Shown here: positions 17,501-25,643 of the stretch, one piece after another
Layout of the letters: each line of letters opens with the position of its first letter
Numbering within the stretch: position 1 is the stretch's first letter
From: Haloterrigena gelatinilytica
GTDB taxonomy: Archaea > Halobacteriota > Halobacteria > Halobacteriales > Natrialbaceae
Direction: 5' to 3'
Length of the DNA stretch: 64,000 nucleotides
Assembly: GCF_013342145.1 (NCBI RefSeq)
Contig: NZ_JABUQZ010000001.1
Coordinates: forward strand, 1,612,001-1,676,000
Position numbers and translations under genes: made by a program
Notes under the pieces: generated by a model
Told to the model about the DNA's origin: nothing
The model's database searches: none
What the model saw: only the letters and a program-made list of their open reading frames with translations

Positions 17501-18219
17501 ATCAGCGCGTCGTGGGCCCGTGCGAGCGCGCTCTCGACCTCGCCCGACGCGGCGTCGGGGTCGAGCGCGAACTCCTCGCGGACGGCCGCGATCTCCGCCC
17601 GCTCGCGGCCGGTTTCGGCCGCCGCTCGCTCGACGATCCACTCGCTGCCCCTCGCGAGCGAGAACGCCAACGCGGGCACGCCGTAGTAGGCCAGCGCGAC
17701 GCCGGTCGTCTGCGGCCCGATGCAGATGCCGAGCCCGGTGTAGTTGTCCTCGGCCAACTGGTCGTAGACGACGGCGAAGCCCCTGCTGATCGGCGTGGCG
17801 TCGGCCGCGTGCTCGGCGACGAGCGACTCGACGGTCTCCCGGTGGGCCTCGGTCGGCTCCGCGGCGTCGACTAGCGTCCCCGGCGTCGTATAGCAGAGTC
17901 GCCCGTCGCTCGCGCCGTTCCCGAGCGCGTCCTCGAGCAGCGCCTCGAGGGCCGGTTCGGCGTAGCCGTCGACCGCCAGGACCCCGTTGGAAAACAGCGA
18001 CTCGGGCGCCGCGCCGGTCGCGTCGGCGACCGCTTCGGCGGTCGCTCCGACCGCGTAGGTCGTTCCGTCTCGCTCTGCGAACAGTCCGTCATCCGGCAGG
18101 TCGCTCCCCGCGGCGTCGTCGACCGGAACGACGATCGGCGGTACCGATTCGATCGCCTCCCCGACCGGTTCGGCGGCCACCCTGAGCGCTCCCGGTCCGA
18201 TATCGAGACCCGTTCCCAT
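14527..18219 (-). CDS. Actin-like ATPase fused to a giant coiled coil and C-terminal membrane anchor (1230 aa)
   Basis: A 1230-residue protein in three parts. Residues 1-320 look like an ASKHA/actin-type ATPase: phosphate-1 loop TGLDIGPGALRVA (3-15), phosphate-2 loop TGLGICIGPQTTGVALAYY (161-179) followed by SLARGSEWIVERAA, which sits like the MreB/FtsA GGD-x-(I/L)-D block, and an adenosine loop VAGDGAIEGLEFLLGGRF (266-283). Residues 330-365 form an acidic Ser/Gly linker. Residues about 366-1175 are an almost uninterrupted Asp/Glu/Leu/Arg coiled coil. The C-terminus (about 1184-1230) has a Gly-rich hydrophobic stretch and a clear transmembrane helix, TIGAVAVVLGVVLIAGAIVA. I know of no characterised protein of this architecture. 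The ATG at 18219 begins the conserved fold, and the frame upstream is unconserved. It is downstream of, and co-oriented with, the MOSC gene. Nucleotide binding and filament formation are inference. Confidence 0.9.
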   Translation of the reverse strand: MGTGLDIGPGALRVAAEPVGEAIESVPPIVVPVDDAAGSDLPDDGLFAERDGTTYAVGATAEAVADATGAAPESLFSNGVLAVDGYAEPALEALLEDALGNGASDGRLCYTTPGTLVDAAEPTEAHRETVESLVAEHAADATPISRGFAVVYDQLAEDNYTGLGICIGPQTTGVALAYYGVPALAFSLARGSEWIVERAAAETGRERAEIAAVREEFALDPDAASGEVESALARAHDALIGDLADAIAAEADENDVQQGLAVPIAVAGDGAIEGLEFLLGGRFDAAALPFSVRGVRLADDPAGSAARGALAAAADDVDAYEDVTWSAAEADGDGSDESNEGPASGDASGSTTLSFDDGLGGADADRDRADDAIEQLFDRLADRDEEIESVRTDLESAFEDIAYVEERTAEAETVAELDERLEAFADDLRDLEAESETHASDETVDELGDDLEALSTAFEDLAADVDGLATELEADLEAVESGLTGDIDELEAGLADDLDELESGIETLSETTADERAALEERIGELSEDLEGVSGRTSSLDERLETLRTELERLESETASAADLEDAIATIDRLDETLAAIGEDVDRIDDRLAALDDGLEEQATRIDGVDDRLDDVDGRLEDHVERTDEDLAGLAADIEAVEATVDDELAAVDAGLEDVAATIEDEIDAVEGELEALDDRIEAVDEHLSDVDTRLEGADDQLAATDDRVETVADDVTDARETLGARADDLEARLESARETIGDVEATAADDERVDAVEDDLEALETDFEELGDSVTSVSERLEDLAERTALEDAVTDLASDLDAAESELADLGDEVDSLEVEVDDRLEATTAEFEATATELEARLEDRTDDVETRLEDAVGSIEDDFATLESRLDRLDEAAPEADAVDELSDSLAETRETVESATAEVDALGDDLAALETRFEELETTLTKRMDSVETELDDVASDLRSTVTDETDALADRLEGLGDEFDSLDETAASADAVATLEASISTLEGELETLRAASDETHEAIAALEADREAAPEDVAERLERVENRTDDLENQTDALAGRLERVDDLSTRIDDLAGHADELDDRTSEHGSRLDRQADSLAAHDDRLESVASEVDDLATALDATPDEAALESADDRLDALADRMDGLESALDDVESSTARGERLEALQTDVAELRERVETGERPRERDESSGTTETVVPIAAGGGGAGVVAGGSLALAGDGTIGAVAVVLGVVLIAGAIVASR

Positions 18220-18377
18220 GCTACCGGGGAGTCGGAGCGCCCTCTTTGAGCTTTGGCTCCGAATACCAGATATGAAAATAGCGTGGGACGCGTCTCGGCG
18301 CGTTCGGCCGATAGACGGCAGTTTTGCTTCGCTACGCCGATCGATGGGCACCAATGCGTCGGCCGTCGTCGCTCGAG

Positions 18378-19202
18378 TCAGTCGGCCGGCGTCGGGGACG
18401 GGACGGGCTCCCCGACGGTGATCGGCTCGTCGACCGAGAGCGTCGTCCCCACCGACGCCTGCGGGACCTGCGTCTCGGACAACAGCCGGAAGTAGTGGTC
18501 GAACCGCACCGCGCTCGCCCAGTCGGGCAGCGTCGCGCGGCGGCGCTCGACGAACGTCTCTCGGAACCCGTCGGTCTGCGCGCCGGTCTCCGGGTCGCGC
18601 GCCGAGACGCCGCGCAGTTGCGACGGCGCGGTCCCGTACAGCGTCGTCGACCCGACCTCGACGGGAACGATCCGGTCGGCCCGCCCGTAGAGTCGGTCCT
18701 CCCAGAACGGCGGGGCGCCGCCGACGACGAGCGTCGGCTGGACGCGACGACAGAGTTCGTCGGCGTCGATCTCGTCGTACCACTCGGCGACCGTCTCGAG
18801 CGTCTCGGCGCTGACGACCGTCGGTCCCGACGGAACTGCGGCGTCCGGGCCGCCGCTCTCGTCGGTGCGAACGATCTCGACCGGGTAGCCGAGGAACTCC
18901 GAGAGCCACGAGGCGAAACACTCCCGATCGAGGTCGAGGTGGAAGGTCGCGGTCTCGTCGCTTCCTCGTTCGCGGATCGTCACCGTCTCTCGCTCGAGGT
19001 CGTACGTCGTCTCGAGCCTGCGGAGTCGGGGTTCGCGTTCCGCGGTGACCGGCGCGGGTCGGGCGTCGCTTCCCGGCGTTCGCTCGACGATCGTATACCG
19101 CCGCTCCCACTCCGGTCCGCGGTCGACGAGCGTCCGTTCCGAAACCGAAACCGCATCGAGTGACGCGACCGGCCGAATCCGAATCCGCTCGAGGTGTACC
19201 AT
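18378..19202 (-). CDS. MOSC-domain protein
   Basis: A 274-residue protein with an N-terminal MOSC-associated beta-barrel segment (MVHLERIRIRPVASLDAVSV) and a C-terminal MOSC domain containing DELCRRVQPTLVVGG, DRIVPVEVGSTTLYG and QLRGVSARDPETGAQTDGF. MOSC proteins bind a sulfur-carrier Cys and are linked to molybdenum-cofactor sulfuration or N-hydroxylated substrate reduction. A Cys is present at DELCRR. The start at 19202 is supported by a CCTAAAAGTTAG element 20-30 nt upstream. Confidence 0.85.
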   Translation of the reverse strand: MVHLERIRIRPVASLDAVSVSERTLVDRGPEWERRYTIVERTPGSDARPAPVTAEREPRLRRLETTYDLERETVTIRERGSDETATFHLDLDRECFASWLSEFLGYPVEIVRTDESGGPDAAVPSGPTVVSAETLETVAEWYDEIDADELCRRVQPTLVVGGAPPFWEDRLYGRADRIVPVEVGSTTLYGTAPSQLRGVSARDPETGAQTDGFRETFVERRRATLPDWASAVRFDHYFRLLSETQVPQASVGTTLSVDEPITVGEPVPSPTPAD

Positions 19203-19433
19203 CGGCCCTACTGTTGACGGCCTAACTTTTAGGTGTGTTCGTTTTGGAAAGAATATCGGAAAGTCACTGTGGTTGATAGCGAGCCGCCAGTCGTGATCCG
19301 AATCGACGGCGAGGGTACCTCGATCGGAGCCCGGGTCCGCTGGCTTCGACAGCGCTCGACGCGCCGACGGTATTCGATGTTCGATCCGACGAGGACACGT
19401 TTTTTGCGCTGGGTAACCATCACTCCGACCGAA

Positions 19434-19889
19434 ATGTCCGCCGAGCATCCGCTCGTCGAGGTCGTCGACAACCTCGTGTACGAACCCGCACAGGTCCACG
19501 AGCACGGCATCGATCTGACCGTCAGCGCCATCTACGAGGTCGCCGCGCCCGGTCGACTGGATTTCGGCGGCGACGAACTCGAGGACGCCGACCTCGAGCC
19601 GGTCCCCACCGAGCTCCGGAATCCGGACGACGAGTACGGCTGGTGGGACCTCGAGGGCGGCCAGTACGTCCTCCAGCACAACGAGTTCCTGACGGACCTC
19701 GAGGAGCCGGTCCAGCTCCAGCCGCGCAACGAACTGCTGGCTCGGGGCGGTTCCCACCCCTCGATGCTGGTCGCGTCGCACCTGCCGCTGATTCCGCTGA
19801 CCGTCGCCGACGGCGGCCTGCGGATCAAGGAGAACGCGCGGGTCTCGACGTTGATTCCGGTCGGTGGCGGAGCCGCCCGGACCGAGTAG
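19434..19889 (+). CDS. dCTP deaminase/dUTPase superfamily-like protein
   Basis: A 151-residue beta-rich protein. HGIDLTVSAIYEV near residue 23 resembles the N-terminal motif of the dCTP deaminase/dUTPase trimer family, and LQPRNELLARGGSHPSMLVA resembles the middle of that fold. The canonical dUTPase motif 3 (G-x-I-D-x-x-Y-x-G) is not evident, so the catalytic class is uncertain. It may be a nucleotide-pool sanitation enzyme or a degenerate member. The ATG at 19434 is used, as upstream in-frame sequence is Arg-rich and atypical. Confidence 0.7.
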   Translation: MSAEHPLVEVVDNLVYEPAQVHEHGIDLTVSAIYEVAAPGRLDFGGDELEDADLEPVPTELRNPDDEYGWWDLEGGQYVLQHNEFLTDLEEPVQLQPRNELLARGGSHPSMLVASHLPLIPLTVADGGLRIKENARVSTLIPVGGGAARTE

Positions 19890-19989
19890 GATCCCGACGA
19901 TCCGTCGCGTTCGCGACTGATCGGAACCGGTCACACAATCAGTTGTCGCGCAGCGAAGAATCGAACGACGGAGAGTGCTCTCTGCGCTC

Positions 19990-20790
19990 TTACCGACCTT
20001 CGTACTCCGGATCGCGGTCTTCGAAGAAGGCTTCGACGCCCTCGACGTGATCCGCGGTGTCGAAGACGATCCCCTGGGCCGTCGCCTCGTCGGTCAGGGC
20101 CTGCTCAAGCGATTTATCGAGCCCTTCGCCGACCAGCCGATTGGCGTGTCGGAGCGCGATCGGCGGCCCAGAGACGACTTTCTCGACGAACTCGTCGACC
20201 CGCTCGTCGAACTCCTCGGCGTCGTAGACGTGATTGACCAGGCCGATTTCTTCGGCGCGGTCGGCGTCGATGATGTCGCCGGTCAACACGAGCTCCTTGG
20301 CGACGTTTTCACCGACGATACGGGGCAGCAGGTAGGACGTCCCGGCGTCGACGCTCAGTCCCACTTGTCGGAAGACGAAGCCGAAGACGGCGTTCTCGCT
20401 GGCCAGTTGCACGTCACAGGCGATCGCGAGGTTCGCGCCGGCGCCGACGGCGGGGCCGTCGACCAGCGCGATCGTCGGGATCGGGAACTCCACTACCCGC
20501 CCGATGAGCGCGTTCGTCGAGCGCTCGAGCCTGCGAACCCGCTCGTCGGCGGGGACGTCGTTTTCGATCCCCTCGACCATGCGCTCGATGTCGCCGCCGG
20601 CCGAGAACGAGCCGCCCGACCCCTCGATACGGACGACTCGAGCGTCGCTGCCCTCGATCTCGTCGAGCGCTTCGGAGATACCGGTGCCGATCGCCTCCGA
20701 GAGGGCGTTGCGCCGATCCGGTTGGTCGAGCGTGATCGTCGCGGGACCGTCGGCCTCGATCTCGAGGTGGACCGCCTCGCCCAGCGCCAT
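19990..20790 (-). CDS. Enoyl-CoA hydratase/isomerase family protein
   Basis: A 266-residue crotonase-fold enzyme. The oxyanion-hole segments are RRNALSEAIG and GGSFSAGGDIERMVEG, followed by IALVDGPAVGAGANLAIACDVQLASENAVFGFVFRQVGL, the classic second motif with the active-site glycines. In crotonase the catalytic acids sit near E144 and E164; here the second position reads V-G-L-S-V-D, so hydratase versus isomerase activity is unclear. It overlaps the end of the upstream acyl-CoA ligase gene by 1 nt (TAATG), so both probably work in fatty- or aromatic-acid beta-oxidation. Confidence 0.92.
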   Translation of the reverse strand: MALGEAVHLEIEADGPATITLDQPDRRNALSEAIGTGISEALDEIEGSDARVVRIEGSGGSFSAGGDIERMVEGIENDVPADERVRRLERSTNALIGRVVEFPIPTIALVDGPAVGAGANLAIACDVQLASENAVFGFVFRQVGLSVDAGTSYLLPRIVGENVAKELVLTGDIIDADRAEEIGLVNHVYDAEEFDERVDEFVEKVVSGPPIALRHANRLVGEGLDKSLEQALTDEATAQGIVFDTADHVEGVEAFFEDRDPEYEGR

Positions 20791-22373
20791 TATTCGGCCT
20801 CCGCTTCCTCCTCTTCGTCCTGCTCGCGGAGCTTGAACTTCTGGACCTTACCCGTGGTCGTCCGGGGCAGTTCCTCGACGAACTCGACCTCGCGGGGGTG
20901 TTTGTACTCCGCGAGGTTGGACAGGCAGTACTCCTTGATCTCGTCCTCGGACACGTCGCCGTCGGGCGTGCGGACGATGAACGCCTTGACGGTCTCGCCG
21001 CGACGTTCGTCGGGAATGCCCGCGACGGCGGCGTCGGCGACGTCCTCGTGCTCGAAGAGGAGTTCCTCGACTTCGCGCGGGTAGACGTTGTAGCCGCCGG
21101 TGACGATCATGTGCTTCTCGCGGTCGACGACGTAGAAGAAGCCGTCCTCGTCGCGGTAGCCGACGTCGCCGGTGTGGAACCAGCGTCGGCCGCCCTCCTC
21201 GGTGAAGGCCTCCTCGTTGGCCTCGGGCAGGCCGTAGTAGCCCTTCATCACGTTCGGGCCGGCGACGACGATCTCGCCGGTGATCTCGTGGAGGTCGGCT
21301 TCCTCCTCGTCGACCGGCCCCTCCGCGACCGGATCGACGTCCTCGAAGTCGTCGTCGACGACCTTCGAGTCGACGCCGGGGACGGTCTTCCCGATGCTGC
21401 CGACCCGCCGGCCCTCGATCGGGCTGTTGAAGTGGGTGATCGGGCTGGTCTCGGTCAGGCCGTACCCCTCGTAGATTTTCGGCTCGTAGAGCTCCTCGAA
21501 CTGGCGTAGGACCTCGACCGGGATCCCGGAGCCGCCGACGCCGCAGAGTCGCAGCGACGACATGTCGAACTCCTCGGCGTCGGGCTGGTTGATGATGTCG
21601 TTGTACATCGCCGGCACGCCGTGCATGATCGTCAGCTCCTCGTCCTCGATCAGCGAGACGGCCTCCTGTGCGTCCCAGGAGGCCATCGGGTAGTACGCGC
21701 CGCCGTTGAACAGCGACGCGTTCATCACGACGGTCATCCCGTAGATGTGGAACAGCGGCAACACGCCGAGCGATTTGTCGTCCGGCCGGATCCCGTCGGG
21801 AATGAGCTGCGACGCCGCGTTCGCGTTCGACGCGAGGTTCTCGTGGGTGAGCTGGACGCCCTTCGGCTGGCCCGTCGTCCCGGACGTGTACGGCTGGACG
21901 GCGTCGTCGTCGTCGTCGCGCTCGGCGATGCCGGGATCCCCCGGCTCGAGGAACTCCTCGAACGCGGTAGCACCCTCTGCGTCACCCCCCACGCTGACGA
22001 TGTGTTCGACGCTCGTCTCGTCCCGTACCTCACGGACGAAGGGGACCAGATCGGCCAGCGCGACGACGACCTCGGCCTCGCTGTCCCCGAGCAAGTGGCC
22101 GATCTCGCGGGACTTGTACTGCGGATTCATCGGGACGACGACGCCGCCGGCCCGCAACGTCCCGTGGAACGCGATGAGAAACGGCGGCACGTTCGGCAGA
22201 TAGAGCGCGACCCGATCGTCGGCACCCAGCCCCCGTTCCTCGAGCGCGGTGGCGAACGCCCCGGTCTGACCCCAGAATTCCTCGTAGCTCGTTTCCGAGC
22301 CCTGAAACCCGATCGCGGTGTTCTCGCCGTGGTCCTCGACGGCGGCCGCGACGTTAGTGACAAGATTTGTCAT
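20790..22373 (-). CDS. Long-chain acyl-CoA synthetase (AMP-forming)
   Basis: A 527-residue ANL-superfamily ligase that activates a fatty acid to its CoA thioester via an acyl-adenylate. The P-loop is YTSGTTGQPKGVQLTHENL. Other signatures are YEGYGLTETSPITH, WFHTGDVGYRDEDGFFYVVDR and VTGGYNVYPREVEELL, and the catalytic Lys lies near the C-terminus in TTGKVQKFKL. The start at 22373 (MTNLVTNVAAAVEDHGEN) is family-like; an upstream ATG at 22457 would add a basic, unconserved stretch. It forms a two-gene operon with the enoyl-CoA hydratase. Confidence 0.95.
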   Translation of the reverse strand: MTNLVTNVAAAVEDHGENTAIGFQGSETSYEEFWGQTGAFATALEERGLGADDRVALYLPNVPPFLIAFHGTLRAGGVVVPMNPQYKSREIGHLLGDSEAEVVVALADLVPFVREVRDETSVEHIVSVGGDAEGATAFEEFLEPGDPGIAERDDDDDAVQPYTSGTTGQPKGVQLTHENLASNANAASQLIPDGIRPDDKSLGVLPLFHIYGMTVVMNASLFNGGAYYPMASWDAQEAVSLIEDEELTIMHGVPAMYNDIINQPDAEEFDMSSLRLCGVGGSGIPVEVLRQFEELYEPKIYEGYGLTETSPITHFNSPIEGRRVGSIGKTVPGVDSKVVDDDFEDVDPVAEGPVDEEEADLHEITGEIVVAGPNVMKGYYGLPEANEEAFTEEGGRRWFHTGDVGYRDEDGFFYVVDREKHMIVTGGYNVYPREVEELLFEHEDVADAAVAGIPDERRGETVKAFIVRTPDGDVSEDEIKEYCLSNLAEYKHPREVEFVEELPRTTTGKVQKFKLREQDEEEEAEAE

Positions 22374-22526
22374 GCTCCGTGCGATACGTTTTCGTGTACC
22401 GTAAAAAAGATTGTCAAAGATACACCGGCGGAATCCTTTCCGACGGTAACCACTCACCCAATCGATACAGTCAACGTTAGCGAGTCGTTCCGGTTCGCCG
22501 ACCGCGACCGGTCGTTCTCGAGCGAG

Positions 22527-23354
22527 TCAGTTATCGACGAAGATTCCGTCCGGATCGAGTTCCGCGAGCGGTCCGACGCGCTCGCCATCGGTCGCGTACC
22601 GGTAGAGCGCCGCCCGGACGATCATGCCCAGTACCTGCGTGACGACGAGGGTCGCGACGACGAGGACGCCGCCGAGCGCACCGAGTGCGTACGCAGTGAG
22701 GCCCGTCGCCGAGACGTAGGCGACGACGAGCATGCAGATTCCGGTCAGCGTGACCGGGAGCAGCGCCAGTCCGATCCCGAACGCCGCGGTGATCGACTCG
22801 CCCCACGTCCGGGCGAACGCGTCGCCGCTCTTCCGGATCTCCGACCGGAGCGATCCCGTTCGGTCCGTGACGATCACCGGGACGACGAAGAACGTCAACA
22901 GACTCCAGCCCAGATTGAGGATCGACTGGACGAGCGATCCGACGCCGGGCACGTTGTCCTCGGCGATGTAGAGGGCGGTCCCGATCGTCGCGGAGACGAG
23001 TCCCCACTTCGCGATCTCTCGGCGGGCGTCCCACGCGGCCGCGAGGCCGTCGCGGGCCGACGTCTCCTCCCCGTCGAACTGTCGCGTCGCGCAGTGGACC
23101 ACCGCGGCGTTGAAGAAGACGCCGACGCCGGAGGAGATCGCGAGAGCGGCGAACAGCGCGCCGTACTTCACGAACTCGTTCTCGAGGACCGCCTCGAGCA
23201 GTCCGTAGTGGAGGAACGCGAGGCCGACCGCCGCGTACGCGGTTCCGACCGTCGCGAGGCTCAACAGCGGGAGGACCGCGAGCCGAGGGCGGGCGCGGAA
23301 GACGTCCAGACTGGCGTCGATCACGGCCAGTCCGTTGCGATATCGTTCGCGCAT
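22527..23354 (-). CDS. Polytopic membrane protein (DUF6159-like)
   Basis: A 275-residue membrane protein with about six hydrophobic segments. It opens MRERYRNGLAVIDASLDVFRARPRL, followed by a first helix containing LPLLSLATVGTAYAAVGLAF. A mid-loop reads NAAVVHCATRQFDGEE, and PVIVTDRTGSLRSEIRKSGDAFARTWGES lies before the last helices. This pattern resembles a family of uncharacterised prokaryotic membrane proteins I remember as DUF6159. No enzymatic motif is evident. An AT-rich promoter lies in the 23355-23410 gap. Confidence 0.8.
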   Translation of the reverse strand: MRERYRNGLAVIDASLDVFRARPRLAVLPLLSLATVGTAYAAVGLAFLHYGLLEAVLENEFVKYGALFAALAISSGVGVFFNAAVVHCATRQFDGEETSARDGLAAAWDARREIAKWGLVSATIGTALYIAEDNVPGVGSLVQSILNLGWSLLTFFVVPVIVTDRTGSLRSEIRKSGDAFARTWGESITAAFGIGLALLPVTLTGICMLVVAYVSATGLTAYALGALGGVLVVATLVVTQVLGMIVRAALYRYATDGERVGPLAELDPDGIFVDN

Positions 23355-23437
23355 ATTCCACCCTAATCTCGCTGAATATATATTCTTATTGGATCCCCAA
23401 CTATATCGCGAGCGGGGACGGAACCCGCCGGCTCGGA

Positions 23438-24292
23438 TCAGCCGTCGGGACCGAACCGCTCGGCGCGCTCGGTGTACTCCGCGAGCGTCTCGAGGAACCG
23501 GGCCGCGTCCGCGCCGTCGACGACCCGGTGGTCGAAGCTGAGGTCGTAGGTCACCTCGCGGCGGAACTCGAGTCCGTCGCCGCTCCGTCGCGGGCGCTCT
23601 CGCACCCGGCCGATTCCGAGGATCGCGACCTCCGGCGGGTTGATGACCGGCGTGAACGAGTCGACGCCGAGGACGCCGAGGTTCGTGACGGTGAACGTCC
23701 CGCCGCGGAGGTCGTCCATCGTGTACTCGCCGGATTGGACGGTCTCCGTCAGCCGTCGTCGTTCGGTCGCGATCTCTGCGAGGGACTTCGAGCCGACATC
23801 GCGCAGGACCGGCGTCACCAGTCCTGCCTCGATATCGACCGCGACGCCGACGTTGTGCTCCTCGTAGACGCGGTGGGTCTCGTCCTCGAACGTCGCGTTG
23901 AACGCCGGATGCTCCGCGAGCGTCGCCGAGAGCGCGGCCAGCACGACGTCGACGAGCGAGACGTCCGCTTCGAGGCGGTCGTTCGCGGTCTCGGCCGCAC
24001 GGAACAGCGCCTCGGCGTCGACCGCCCGGCTGGCGGTCACGTGGACGGCGTTCCGATAGCTCTCCTGGAGCCGGTTCGCGATCGTGCGCCGCATCGGGGA
24101 GAGCGACCGCTCTTCGCGGACGGTTCGGTCCGTTTCGTCGGCGTTCGGGGTCTCGTCGTCGCCTCTCGACTCGTCGTCGCCGTCCGTTCCGTCGTCGCGG
24201 TTCGCGCCGCCGTTTCGGTCCCGTTCGCCGTCGCCGTTCGTCTCTGTCTCCAGTTCGTCGCTCCCGTCGGATGCTGTATCGGTGGGTGGCAT
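23438..24292 (-). CDS. 2-oxoacid dehydrogenase E2 acyltransferase, catalytic domain only
   Basis: A 284-residue protein with an acidic, low-complexity N-terminus (residues 1-60) and the 2-oxoacid dehydrogenase acyltransferase domain (about 65-284). The domain shows SPMRRTIANRLQESYRNAVHVTASRAVD, a long GVAVDIEAGLVTPVLRD strand and the active site SFDHRVVDGADAARFL (DHRxxDG). It transfers the acyl group from lipoyl to CoA. Unusually it has no fused lipoyl domain; that is supplied by the separate 87-residue protein 38 nt upstream in the same operon. No peripheral-subunit-binding domain is obvious. Confidence 0.92.
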   Translation of the reverse strand: MPPTDTASDGSDELETETNGDGERDRNGGANRDDGTDGDDESRGDDETPNADETDRTVREERSLSPMRRTIANRLQESYRNAVHVTASRAVDAEALFRAAETANDRLEADVSLVDVVLAALSATLAEHPAFNATFEDETHRVYEEHNVGVAVDIEAGLVTPVLRDVGSKSLAEIATERRRLTETVQSGEYTMDDLRGGTFTVTNLGVLGVDSFTPVINPPEVAILGIGRVRERPRRSGDGLEFRREVTYDLSFDHRVVDGADAARFLETLAEYTERAERFGPDG

Positions 24293-24330
24293 CTGGAATC
24301 AGTTGTCGAGAGGAGTCGAACGCGGCGCCG

Positions 24331-24594
24331 CTACGCCGGAGCGATCCAGGCGAGGACGGCCCCGCGCTCGAACTCGTCGTCTTCCTCGAGGACGATCTCG
24401 TCGATCGCGCCGTCCGTCGGCGCCGGAACGTCGACGCTGACCTTCTCGACCTGGAACTCGCAGAGGTCGTCGCCCTCCTCGACGCCGGCGCCCTCGCTCA
24501 GGAACCAGTTGACGACGACGCCCTCGTCCTCGTCGGTGTCCTCGGGCCAGACGTCGCCGGTGTCGACGGCGACGCGGTCGTCGTCCGTACTCAT
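24331..24594 (-). CDS. Free-standing lipoyl carrier domain
   Basis: An 87-residue single lipoyl/biotinyl domain. The swinging-arm Lys is K51 in EFQVEKVSVDVPAPTDG, the beta-hairpin position that is lipoylated in E2 proteins. The surrounding strands (VVVNWFLSEGAGVEEGDDLCEF; DGAIDEIVLEEDDEFERGAVLAWI) cover the complete domain. It overlaps the E1-beta stop by 4 nt and precedes the lipoyl-less E2, so it must serve this complex as a diffusible acyl carrier. Confidence 0.9.
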   Translation of the reverse strand: MSTDDDRVAVDTGDVWPEDTDEDEGVVVNWFLSEGAGVEEGDDLCEFQVEKVSVDVPAPTDGAIDEIVLEEDDEFERGAVLAWIAPA

Positions 24595-25643
24595 TCGTCA
24601 CCGCGGGCCGCGCGGACGGCGTCCGTGATGTCCTCGGCGTCCGGGACGACCTCGTTCTCCATCGGCCGCGCGTAGGGAAGCGGGACGTCCGGAACGGCCA
24701 CCCGCTCGACGGCCTCGAGGTCGGCGAGTCCGTCCTCGGCCTCGGCCACCTGGGCGACGATTTCGCCGGTGACGCCGAACGACCGGTAGTCCTCGTCGAC
24801 GACGACGAGTCGCCCGGTCTTCGCCACGGAGTCGCGGACAGTGTCGGTGTCGAGGGGAACGAGCGTCCGGAGGTCGACGACCTCGACGTCGATCCCGTCG
24901 TCGGCGAGTTCGTCGGCGGCCTCGAGCGCGCGGTGGACGTGCAGGCCGAGCGTGACGACGGTCACGTCGCTGCCTTCGCGCTTGACGTCGGCGCTGCCGA
25001 AGGGGATCGTGTACTCGTCCTCGGGGACGGGCGTCTTCGGTCCGTCGGGGGCCGGTAACCAGCCGATTCCCATGAGCCGCTTGTGGAACATGTAGACGAC
25101 CGGATCGTCGTCGCGGATGGCGTTGTGCATCAACCCCTTCGCGTCGTAGGCGGTCGACGGCACGACGACCTTCATCCCGGGCAGGTGGGCGAACGTCCCG
25201 TAGAGGGTCTGGGAGTGCTGGGCGGCGTCGTTGTACGTGCCGCCGACGGCGGCCGTCAGAACCATCGGCACGCTGACGGAGCCGCCGCTCATGTAGGTGT
25301 TCTTGGCCATCTGGTTGTAGATCTGGTCCATCCCGACGCCGAAGAAATCGACGAACATGAGTTCGGCAATCGGTCGCATTCCCGCCTGGGCCGCGCCCAC
25401 TGCGGCGCCGATGTACGCCGTCTCGCTGATGGGAACATCCATGATCCGGTCGTGACCGAACTCCTCTAACAGCCCCTCGGTGCTGTCGAAGATGCCGCCG
25501 TAGTCGGCGACGTCCTCGCCCATGTAGAAGACGTCGTCGTCCGCGCGCATCTCGTGGGCGATCGCCTCGACCATCGCCCGACTCATCGTCAGCGAGCGGT
25601 CGGTCTGCCGTTCCTTCGCGGGATCTTTCTCCTGTTGTGCCAT
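24591..25643 (-). CDS. 2-oxoacid dehydrogenase E1 component, beta subunit
   Basis: A 350-residue transketolase-like E1-beta. Signatures are MSRAMVEAIAHEMRADDDVFYMGEDVADYGG (the Glu that activates TPP lies in GED), FGHDRIMDVPISETAYIGAAVGAA, GMRPIAELMFVDF and VPSTAYDAKGLMHNAIRDDDPVVYMFHKRL. With E1-alpha it decarboxylates a 2-oxoacid (pyruvate or branched-chain type) using thiamine diphosphate. Its ATG overlaps the E1-alpha stop by 1 nt, and its stop overlaps the lipoyl gene by 4 nt. Confidence 0.95.
   Translation of the reverse strand: MAQQEKDPAKERQTDRSLTMSRAMVEAIAHEMRADDDVFYMGEDVADYGGIFDSTEGLLEEFGHDRIMDVPISETAYIGAAVGAAQAGMRPIAELMFVDFFGVGMDQIYNQMAKNTYMSGGSVSVPMVLTAAVGGTYNDAAQHSQTLYGTFAHLPGMKVVVPSTAYDAKGLMHNAIRDDDPVVYMFHKRLMGIGWLPAPDGPKTPVPEDEYTIPFGSADVKREGSDVTVVTLGLHVHRALEAADELADDGIDVEVVDLRTLVPLDTDTVRDSVAKTGRLVVVDEDYRSFGVTGEIVAQVAEAEDGLADLEAVERVAVPDVPLPYARPMENEVVPDAEDITDAVRAARGDE

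Noticed and set aside
15199-17874. A very long open frame (891 codons) on the plus strand opposite the coiled-coil gene
   Set aside because: It is the antisense of a low-complexity GC-rich coding region; the translation is Arg/Val/Gly/Glu repetition with no domain, whereas the minus strand encodes a coherent protein.
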